Origin: Akkermansiaceae bacterium
GTDB taxonomy: Bacteria > Verrucomicrobiota > Verrucomicrobiia > Verrucomicrobiales > Akkermansiaceae
Direction: 5' to 3'
Length of the DNA stretch: 64,000 bases
NCBI GenBank assembly: GCA_019634595.1
Contig: JAHCBC010000001.1
Location: 1,116,001-1,180,000, forward strand
The notes below the pieces were generated by a model. The model did no database searches. It saw nothing but the letters and a program-made list of their open reading frames with translations, and was not told the origin of the DNA. Below, in pieces: positions 57,785-64,000 of the stretch (position 1 is the first letter of the stretch; each line of letters begins with the position of its first letter). Position numbers and translations under genes: made by a program.

Positions 57785-60187
57785 ATGGAGAACTCCAGAA
57801 TTCTCATTCCCTCGACCGGCAGAGCCGCCTTGTTGGCCACCGCATGCCTGCTTTCCCCGCTTTTCGCCCAAGGCACTTCCGACGTCACCGGCCTCGCCGC
57901 CCGTGAACTGGCCAAACGCGGAGCCAGCACCCAGGAAGCCCATGAACTCCTTTTGAAAGGGGATGAATCCTACAACGCGGGCCGCCATGGGGATGCCGTG
58001 GAAGCCTACGCCGGAGCGCTCGACCTGCTGCCGGACGCCCCCACCACTGCCGAACTCCGCGCCGCCGCCAGGGAACGCTACGCCCAAGCCTCCGTCGAAT
58101 ACGCCAGAACCCTGGTGAAAAAAGGCGATCTGGCGGGCGCGAAACAAGCCGTGGACAAGGTGCTCCAGCCGGGCGTTTCCCCCAATGACCCGGGTGCCCT
58201 CGCTTTCCGCGCTGATCTGGATGATCCCATCCGCAACAATCCGGCGATGACCGCGGACCACGGCAAGAATGTCGATCAGGTCCGGAAGCTGCTCTACACC
58301 GCCGAAGGCGCCTACAACCTCGGCAAATACAACCAGGCGCGCTCCACCTACGAAGACGTGCTGCGGATCGATCCCTACAATTCCGCCGCGCGCCGTGGAC
58401 TGGAACGCCTGACCGCCGCAAAGGCGGACTACCAGCGCACGGCGACCGACCAAGCCCGCGCGGAGATGCTCGGCCAGGTGGAAGCCGCGTGGGAACTTCC
58501 GCTTTCCCCGCTCGCGGTGGATCCAGCCCTCGCGGGCCAGCCCGGGCAGGCAACGGATACCTCCTTCGTCCCGGTTTCCCGGAAGCTGGACCAGATCATC
58601 ATTCCGAAGATGTCCCTGGAACAGGCCTCCATCACGGATGCCATCGACTTCCTCCGCCTCCAGGTTTCCGCGAACGAATCCACCGCCGGAACCATCAACT
58701 TCAACCTGAATCTCGGGGACACGGAAAGCGCCGCCCGGATCAACGCGCTCAAGTTCGACCTCCAGCTCAACCAGACCCCTCTCTCCCAGGTCCTCAAGTA
58801 TGTCACCGAACTGACGAGAACCCACTATACCACGGATGACTACTCCGTGATCATCCAGGCATCCGGGGGCGATGCCGGCCGGCTGACCTCCCGCACCTTC
58901 AAGGTTCCCCCGGGATTCCTGGCGAGCCTGAGCGAAGGGGCATCCACCCCGGCCGCCTCCGCGGATCCGTTCGCAACGACGCCTTCCGCCGGAGGAGGGC
59001 TGCTGGCGAAACGGCTGGGGGCACAGGAAGCCCTCGCCATGCAGGGCGTCCCTTTCCCGGATGGAACCAACGCCTCCTTCAACGCGCAGAACAACACGCT
59101 GCGCGTCATCAACACCGAGGCGAACCTGGAGACCATCGCCCGCATCGTCGAATCCATCTCCGAAGCGGAACCCGTGAACGTCATCACCCGGGTCACCATG
59201 ATCCGCACCGACCAGCGGAACCTCGAGGAACTGGGCTTCGACTGGACTCTCGGCGGCGTGGGCTTCGACGGAGACCGCTACACCCTCAGCGGCGGCAGCC
59301 AGGGGAATGGCGGGAATCTCTTCGACGTCCCCGTCACCACCCCTCCCGGCAACAGCCTCCGCCCGATGACCGCAGGCAACCGCAGCGGCGACACCGCCGT
59401 TGACAGCAACGCCATCGACGATCTCATCAACATGGGCAGTGAACGGAGCCTGCCGGCGAACCGTGCGCCCGGCATCTTCCGGATCTCCGGGGTCTTCGGC
59501 GGCAACCAGGCAAACATGCTCATGCGCGGCCTGAGCCAGAAGACGGGCGTCGATCTCATGACGAGTCCGTCCACCGTCACGCGGAGCGGCCAGGCATCCT
59601 CCGTGCGCGTCGTCCGCGAGTTCATCTACCCGACGGAGTATGAGCCCCCGGAAATCCCGCAGACCATCAGCGCGACGGAGATCTACCTCAACGGCGTGTA
59701 CATCGGCTCCGAGGGCAACAACTCCTTCCCGGTGACCCCGGCCACCCCCACCGCATTCGAAATGCGGGAAGTGGGCGTGATCCTGGAAGTCCTGCCCACC
59801 GCCGACGCCAACAAGAACTTCATCGAAGTGGTGATGAAGCCCTCCGTCACCGACTTCGATGGATTCGTGAACTATGGCACGCCGATCAACATGCCCTCAG
59901 GCACCGGCACCATCCGCGTGACCGACAACTCGATCCTGATGCCGGTGTTCAGCACCCAGAGGGTGGACATCCCCACTCTCAACGTCGCGGACGGATCCAC
60001 CATCATCGTCGGCGGACTGCTCCGGCAGAACCTGCAGAGCGTGGAGGACAAGAGTCCCGTTCTGGGGAACCTGCCCGTGTTGGGACGCCTGTTCCAGTCA
60101 AAGGCCCACCAGCCGGTCTCCACCGCCATCATCTTCATGGTGAACGTCCAGCTCGTGGATCCCACCGGACGTCCGTTCCGGCAGTAG
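57785..60187 (+). CDS. TPR-containing type II/III secretion system secretin-like protein, 800 aa
   Basis: Outer-membrane ring protein. A signal peptide (LLATACLLSPLFAQG) is followed by TPR-like helices (AHELLLKGDESYNAGRHGDA; YNLGKYNQARSTYEDVLRID). The middle carries N-domain-like repeats (ITDAIDFLRLQVSANESTAG; FNAQNNTLRVINTEANLETI). The C-terminal secretin domain ends with the signature DKSPVLGNLPVLGRLFQSKA. It resembles the verrucomicrobial secretin linked to type IV pilus-like clusters (Amuc_1098 type), but no pilM/N/O-like genes lie next to it. A start at 57785 gives the signal peptide. Confidence 0.88.
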   Translation: MENSRILIPSTGRAALLATACLLSPLFAQGTSDVTGLAARELAKRGASTQEAHELLLKGDESYNAGRHGDAVEAYAGALDLLPDAPTTAELRAAARERYAQASVEYARTLVKKGDLAGAKQAVDKVLQPGVSPNDPGALAFRADLDDPIRNNPAMTADHGKNVDQVRKLLYTAEGAYNLGKYNQARSTYEDVLRIDPYNSAARRGLERLTAAKADYQRTATDQARAEMLGQVEAAWELPLSPLAVDPALAGQPGQATDTSFVPVSRKLDQIIIPKMSLEQASITDAIDFLRLQVSANESTAGTINFNLNLGDTESAARINALKFDLQLNQTPLSQVLKYVTELTRTHYTTDDYSVIIQASGGDAGRLTSRTFKVPPGFLASLSEGASTPAASADPFATTPSAGGGLLAKRLGAQEALAMQGVPFPDGTNASFNAQNNTLRVINTEANLETIARIVESISEAEPVNVITRVTMIRTDQRNLEELGFDWTLGGVGFDGDRYTLSGGSQGNGGNLFDVPVTTPPGNSLRPMTAGNRSGDTAVDSNAIDDLINMGSERSLPANRAPGIFRISGVFGGNQANMLMRGLSQKTGVDLMTSPSTVTRSGQASSVRVVREFIYPTEYEPPEIPQTISATEIYLNGVYIGSEGNNSFPVTPATPTAFEMREVGVILEVLPTADANKNFIEVVMKPSVTDFDGFVNYGTPINMPSGTGTIRVTDNSILMPVFSTQRVDIPTLNVADGSTIIVGGLLRQNLQSVEDKSPVLGNLPVLGRLFQSKAHQPVSTAIIFMVNVQLVDPTGRPFRQ

Positions 60188-60228
60188 CAATGATCCGCTG
60201 ACTTCCTTTCCCATCATCACAATCGCCG

Positions 60229-61758
60229 ATGTCTTCACAACCCGCCGAGCCGGAGAAATATTCGCTCGATGAAATGCTGGAACGCCTGCAGGGCAAGCCT
60301 TCCCCGACCCCCGAAGATTCGGGCGAACTGGTGACCCGCGCCGATGGCACCCAGGCCATCAAGGTCAGGAAGCGCAAGCGCCGGAGCACCCAGCCCCACA
60401 AGGAGGCCGCGAAGAAAGCCTCCCGCCTGCGCGCCTTCCAGGTTTCCTCGGTCGTCGTCCTGATGATCCTGGCGGGAATCCTGTTCGGAGGACTCATCAT
60501 CTACGCGAACAGCGCCCCTTACCGGAAGAAGATCATCTCGAAGTTCAACACCGGGACCGGTGCGAACATCCGTTTCCAGCAACTCCAGACCAGCCCTACG
60601 GGCATGACCGCCCGTGCGGCCGATCTGGAATGGCCGGGGGGCAATCTGCTGAAATCACTCTCACTCCACGATATCCGCGCGCAGTCCCTCATGGGCGGCG
60701 TCATCGGAAGCCGTTGGAGCGTCAATGAGATTTCCGCCACCGGCGGGAAACTCGTGATCGGCCCCCGGCAGGGAGGGCAGCCTCTCCGCTACTTTCCGGA
60801 TGCCGGAGCATCCCCCATCTCGGTCGAACGCCTGGCCGTCGGCAACCTCGAGATTCTTCTCGGTGATGCCAGCGCCCCTTCCCTCCGCCTCCAGAAGACC
60901 GAAGGATCTTTCTACCCGGGCAGCAATGAAAAGGCGCCCTCCCTGCGTCTTTTCCGCGGTGAGATGCACATCCCGGAATGGCCGGTCTTCCGGATGGACC
61001 GCGCGCTTGTGGACTTCAAAGCGAATGGCGTGGACATCGTGAGCATGCGGCTCTTCCACGAACTCGACAACCTCGGCAACATCGAACTGTCCGGAGCCTT
61101 CGATCCTTCCGGAACCGGCAAGGAACAATCGCTGGAAGTGAGGATGAACTCGTTCAACATGAACGGCATCGCCGGAACCTCCCTCGGCCACCTTGTCGCC
61201 GGAAGGGTGGATTCGCGGGACGTTCCGGGCGGCGGGAACGCGCTTTCCTTCTCATCCTCCAACCCGGCGGGCCGGCTCCAGGTCGCCTTCTCATCCTCAT
61301 CGAACTCCCTGCCCCGCCTCAACAACTTCTCCTTCCTCAGGAAGCTCTCCCAGCTCACGGACAATCCATGGTTCCTTGATCCCCTGTTCCATGATGGCTG
61401 CACCGGCATCCTCCACCGCGAAAACGGCGTGGTCCGGATCAGCGAACTCGTCCTTCTCTCCAAAACCCAGTTGAAAGTCACCGGGGATCTCTCGCTCGAC
61501 AAAAACGAAGTGCTTTCCGGAACCCTGGATGTGGGTCTGCCGGAAGCAACCGTCACCGGTGGCCGCAACCCCGCCCTCGGCCAGGTGTTCAAGGAAAGCA
61601 AGGATGGCTTCCGCTGGGTGACGCTCAAGATTTCCGGAACCAGCGGCCGTCCCGTGGACAACTTCGCCGACCTGGCCCAAGCCGCCGGTGAAACCGTGGG
61701 TGAACCGGCCGAAGGCAAGGACCTGTTCGATACCCTCACCGCCCCGAAGGGCCGCTGA
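60229..61758 (+). CDS. membrane-anchored AsmA-like protein, 509 aa
   Basis: Envelope protein of unknown function. An acidic/basic cytoplasmic segment (MSSQPAEPEKYSLDEMLERL; KVRKRKRRSTQPHKEAAKKA) of ~67 residues precedes one transmembrane helix (VSSVVVLMILAGILFGGLII). A long beta-rich periplasmic part follows, with the AsmA-like blocks LRIS-type (GCTGILHRENGVVRISELVL; LSLDKNEVLSGTLDVGLPEA) and FRWVTLKISGTSGRPVDNFA near the end. It lies 41 bases after the secretin gene, same strand, and is probably co-transcribed with it. Confidence 0.78.
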   Translation: MSSQPAEPEKYSLDEMLERLQGKPSPTPEDSGELVTRADGTQAIKVRKRKRRSTQPHKEAAKKASRLRAFQVSSVVVLMILAGILFGGLIIYANSAPYRKKIISKFNTGTGANIRFQQLQTSPTGMTARAADLEWPGGNLLKSLSLHDIRAQSLMGGVIGSRWSVNEISATGGKLVIGPRQGGQPLRYFPDAGASPISVERLAVGNLEILLGDASAPSLRLQKTEGSFYPGSNEKAPSLRLFRGEMHIPEWPVFRMDRALVDFKANGVDIVSMRLFHELDNLGNIELSGAFDPSGTGKEQSLEVRMNSFNMNGIAGTSLGHLVAGRVDSRDVPGGGNALSFSSSNPAGRLQVAFSSSSNSLPRLNNFSFLRKLSQLTDNPWFLDPLFHDGCTGILHRENGVVRISELVLLSKTQLKVTGDLSLDKNEVLSGTLDVGLPEATVTGGRNPALGQVFKESKDGFRWVTLKISGTSGRPVDNFADLAQAAGETVGEPAEGKDLFDTLTAPKGR

Positions 61759-61785
61759 GATCCCCTCTTCCCATGGGCCCGGGTC

Positions 61786-61842
61786 CGGGATGGACGCCGG
61801 TTTCCCTGCGGAAAAGACCCCGGTTTCAGGGCATCCATCCCG
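61786..61842. repeat. inverted repeat after the AsmA-like gene
   Basis: CGGGATGGACGCC and GGGCATCCATCCCG pair with one mismatch; CCCTG and CAGGG pair inside. There is no T-run. It is probably a repeat family relic or a 3' stabiliser. Confidence 0.6.
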
Positions 61843-62009
61843 CTCCTCCCGCTGTGGAAGCGGACGGGGAAGCCCAAATCCTGTTAGATGCGTGGAATCG
61901 GATTTTTTGTGAAGATCAGCGTGGCATTCTTCTGAAAGGTGGTCCAATATGTCAGGTGGATAAGGCGGATGAAACCGCCATCCATTTCACCTGAAACACA
62001 TATAGAACC

Positions 62010-62600
62010 ATGCAAACTGCCAACGTCAATCTGCCGATCACCGTCACGGTGCGCCACGAGCAAGTGACTGATGCCCTGCGCGATCACGTCCACAAGAAGA
62101 TCGAAGGACTCCATCTGGACTACCCGCGCATCATCGAAGCCAAAGCCATTCTCGACGTTCAGAAAAACCGATTTATCGCCGAAGTCATCCTCCACTGTGC
62201 GAACCACATCCACATCGAGGCCCACACGGAGGGCAAGGACATGTACGCCGCGATCGATGAGACGGTGGACAAGATCGCCCGCCGGATGCGGAAGCACAAA
62301 ACCCGCCTGCTCAAGAAAAACCGCCCTCACCGGAACGAATCCATCCGGCACCTGGAGGAGCGCTTCTTCACCGAGGACGCCCTCGACCACCCGGAAGAGG
62401 CGGAGCACGATCCGGAACCATTCATCATCCATCCGGAGAACTACGCCATCAAGACGATGTACAAGGAGGATGCCATCATGCAGCTCGAGCTGTCCGACCG
62501 GCCGTTCGTGCTCTACAAGAGCGCCCGCCGCGGCTGCCTGACCATCGTCTATCGCCGCAAGGACGGCGAATACGCCGCGATGGACATCAAGGAAGGATGA
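62010..62600 (+). CDS. hpf: hibernation promoting factor, long form, 196 aa
   Basis: Binds 30S subunits and promotes 100S dimers in stationary phase or stress. N-terminal HPF/RaiA domain: VNLPITVTVRHEQVTDALRD, KIEGLHLDYPRIIEAKAILD, HTEGKDMYAAIDETVDKIAR. The C-terminal dimerisation domain is NYAIKTMYKEDAIMQLELSD through FVLYKSARRGCLTIVYRRKD. An acidic linker connects them. The length is that of long HPF. The ATG at 62010 gives the family's usual MQTANVNLPI start. A terminator follows after 36 bases. Confidence 0.95.
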   Translation: MQTANVNLPITVTVRHEQVTDALRDHVHKKIEGLHLDYPRIIEAKAILDVQKNRFIAEVILHCANHIHIEAHTEGKDMYAAIDETVDKIARRMRKHKTRLLKKNRPHRNESIRHLEERFFTEDALDHPEEAEHDPEPFIIHPENYAIKTMYKEDAIMQLELSDRPFVLYKSARRGCLTIVYRRKDGEYAAMDIKEG

Positions 62601-62636
62601 TCCCGCGGTAACGTCGCGTTCGATCCACAAAAAGAA

Positions 62637-62668
62637 GCCGGGCGGGAGTGATCCCGTCCGGCTTTTTT
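62637..62668 (+). terminator. Rho-independent terminator of hpf
   Basis: GCCGGGCGGGA-GTGA-TCCCGTCCGGC followed by six T. Confidence 0.88.
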
Positions 62669-62670
62669 CG

Positions 62671-62978
62671 CATGTGGCGGCGATCACCGGTCGCCGTAGG
62701 TTCAATGCCACCGGATCTGCGGTGCGGTAGCGGGCTTCCCGTGATGAAAAGGTGGCATCGATGTTTCGTTGGGATCGGAAGGCCGCACTTATCCGCCCAG
62801 ACGCAATGGCGCAGCCATGATTTGCACGTGGCGGCGATCACCGGTCGCCGTCGTTTCCATACCACTGGCTGTGCGGTGCGGTAGCGGGCTTCCCGTGATG
62901 AAAAGATGGCATCGATGCTTCGTTGGGATCGGAAGGTCGCACTCATCCACCCAGCCGTAATGGCGCAGCCATTACGCT
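62671..62978. repeat. 154-bp tandem repeat, two units, family H-type ends
   Basis: The segment starting CATGTGGCGGCGATCACCGG at 62671 recurs at 62825 (CACGTGGCGGCGATCACCGG) with the same spacing throughout. Both units contain GTGCGGTAGCGGGCTTCCCG and TGATGAAAA. The second ends CAGCCATTACGCTACGG, matching the CTAC end of family H. An inverted copy of the GGCGGCGATCACCGGTCGCC part lies at 63041-63062. The rest of the gap up to the S1 gene holds only the next terminator. Confidence 0.87.
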
Positions 62979-63072
62979 ACGGGAGAGATCGCCGCTCTGA
63001 TGGTGGAATGGGGACCGGGGGATTGCACCCGTCGCAAGGACGGCGACCGGTGATCGCCGCCACAAAATGAAG

Positions 63073-63105
63073 AAAGCCGGCCGGGAAAAACCCGGCCGGC
63101 TTTTT
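63073..63105 (-). terminator. Rho-independent terminator of rpsA (bidirectional look)
   Basis: On the minus strand GCCGGCCGGG-TTTTT-CCCGGCCGGC is followed by TTTC and lies ~20 bases after the S1 stop. Confidence 0.85.
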
Positions 63106-63125
63106 GAATTTCAGACGGAGGAGGA

Positions 63126-64000
63126 TTATTCCTCGCCCGGACGCCACTCTTCGGAGGCGGCTGCCGCAAGGTTGAACGCTTGCTCGAGGCCCACCATCTC
63201 GGAAGACGGACGGAGGCTTTCGAAGCTGGCGGACTCTTTCTTGAGCTGCTCTTCGGAGTAGTTGACGGCCTTGATGGAGAGGCCGATGCGGCGCTCCACC
63301 TTGTCCACCTTGATGACGCGGGCTTCGATGGTGTCACCGACCTTGATGATGTCCTTGACCTTCTCCACGTGGTCTTCGCTGAGTTGCGAGATGTGGATGA
63401 GACCGTCGATGTCGCCGTCGAGGCTGACGAACGCGCCGAAGGAAGCGATCTTCGCCACAGTGCCCTTGACCAGGTCGCCCACCTTGAAGCGGCTGTCGAT
63501 GAGGCTCCATGGATCGTCTTCGGTCTGCTTGATGCCGAGGGAGACGCGCTGGTTGGCCTTGTCGATCGCAAGCACGATGGCTTCCACTTCGTCGCTCTTC
63601 TTGAGAACTTCGGACGGGTGGTTGATCTTGCGGGTCCAGGACATGTCGGACACGTGGATCATGCCGTCGATGCCTTCTTCCAGTTCCACGAACGCACCGT
63701 AGGCGGTGAGGTTGCGGACCGGTCCCTTGATGGTCGCGCCGACCGGGTAGCGGAGTTCGATCTCGTCCCATGGGTTCGAGTCGAGCTGGCGGACGCCGAG
63801 GGAGATTTTCTGCTCCTCGATGGAGATGCCGAGAACGACGGCTTCGATTTCCTGGCCGATCTCAAGCACGTCCGAAGGACGGGTGATGCGCTTGACCCAG
63901 CTGAGTTCGGAAACGTGGACGAGACCTTCGACACCGCGCTCGATTTCGACGAACGCACCGTAGGGAAGGAGCTTGGTGACCTTGCCCTTGACCTGTTGGC
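63126..64000 (-). CDS. rpsA: 30S ribosomal protein S1, C-terminal part, truncated by window
   Basis: mRNA-binding ribosomal protein. The visible part contains four S1 (OB-fold) domains or parts of them: KGKVTKLLPYGAFVEIERGV, GATIKGPVRNLTAYGAFVEL, GDLVKGTVAKIASFGAFVSL and GDTIEARVIKVDKVERRIGL, with the linking HVSELSW/HVSDMSW/HISQLS segments. The frame remains open to base 64000 with no start, so the N-terminal domains lie outside. The C-terminal tail is acidic/Ala-rich (AAAASEEWRPGEE). It is transcribed toward the tandem-repeat region with a strong terminator. Confidence 0.95.
   Translation of the reverse strand, partial: QQVKGKVTKLLPYGAFVEIERGVEGLVHVSELSWVKRITRPSDVLEIGQEIEAVVLGISIEEQKISLGVRQLDSNPWDEIELRYPVGATIKGPVRNLTAYGAFVELEEGIDGMIHVSDMSWTRKINHPSEVLKKSDEVEAIVLAIDKANQRVSLGIKQTEDDPWSLIDSRFKVGDLVKGTVAKIASFGAFVSLDGDIDGLIHISQLSEDHVEKVKDIIKVGDTIEARVIKVDKVERRIGLSIKAVNYSEEQLKKESASFESLRPSSEMVGLEQAFNLAAAASEEWRPGEE

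Noticed and set aside
62769-62960. Short open frames within the 154-bp tandem repeat
   Set aside because: They are translations of REP hairpins, repeated in both units, with no start signals or protein-like composition.

Overview
The window is high-GC bacterial chromosome, most likely from a verrucomicrobium (Verrucomicrobiaceae/Luteolibacter-like). Pointers are a Planctomycetes/Verrucomicrobia-type PSCyt1-PSD1 protein with CXXCH motifs, a PEP-CTERM protein, a TPR-secretin, AsmA-like proteins, several conserved small secreted proteins, and a pair of sites close to the LexA box reported for Verrucomicrobia. No rRNA, tRNA, prophage or CRISPR array was seen. The first gene (RsmB family) and the last (ribosomal protein S1) run off the window ends.

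Layout. 1-12 kb: four RNA methyltransferase genes (two RsmB/NOP2-like, two RlmI-like) interleaved with secreted or hypothetical proteins, the PSD1 protein and Dps. 12-14.5 kb: a REP-associated tyrosine transposase (RAYT) directly flanked by its presumed palindromic repeat, then aquaporin and a tandem copy of the aquaporin tail plus repeat. 14.5-19.2 kb: a polyphosphate locus (PPK2 divergent from Ppx/GppA-HD and PPK1). 20-24 kb: minus-strand run with acpP, a LysM protein and accA. 24-29.7 kb: class II aldolase, a DUF1778/GNAT toxin-antitoxin pair between duplicated terminators, a PEP-CTERM protein, a pterin dehydratase and ExoD. 29.9-35 kb: AsmA-like protein, ADP-ribosylglycohydrolase, NYN/OST-HTH protein and NdpA-like nucleoid protein. 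35-45 kb: an idonate/gluconate-type dehydrogenase pair, an orphan OppD ATPase, deoxyribonucleotidase, NUDIX, NlpC/P60-like lipoprotein and a heterodimeric ABC exporter behind a terminator-containing leader. 45-54 kb: msrB, sdhB, purN, lnt, aspS, a GxxExxY gene inside an inverted repeat, hisS. 54-64 kb: nrnA-truB-ribF, a candidate SOS site with a tiny ORF, a TPR-secretin with an AsmA-like partner, HPF and rpsA.

The most unusual property is intergenic. At least ten distinct palindromic repeat families occupy almost every gap. One (family A, nine copies) brackets the RAYT gene. Two others (B and H) start with GTAG and end with CTAC, as classical REPINs do. Fragments of the aquaporin 3' end occur beside family A copies at two further places, suggesting repeat-associated duplication or recombination. 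The gene complement itself is mostly housekeeping; the best candidates for undescribed biology are the RAYT/REP system with its captured host DNA, the GxxExxY cassette, the candidate exporter leader RNA and the putative SOS mini-gene.
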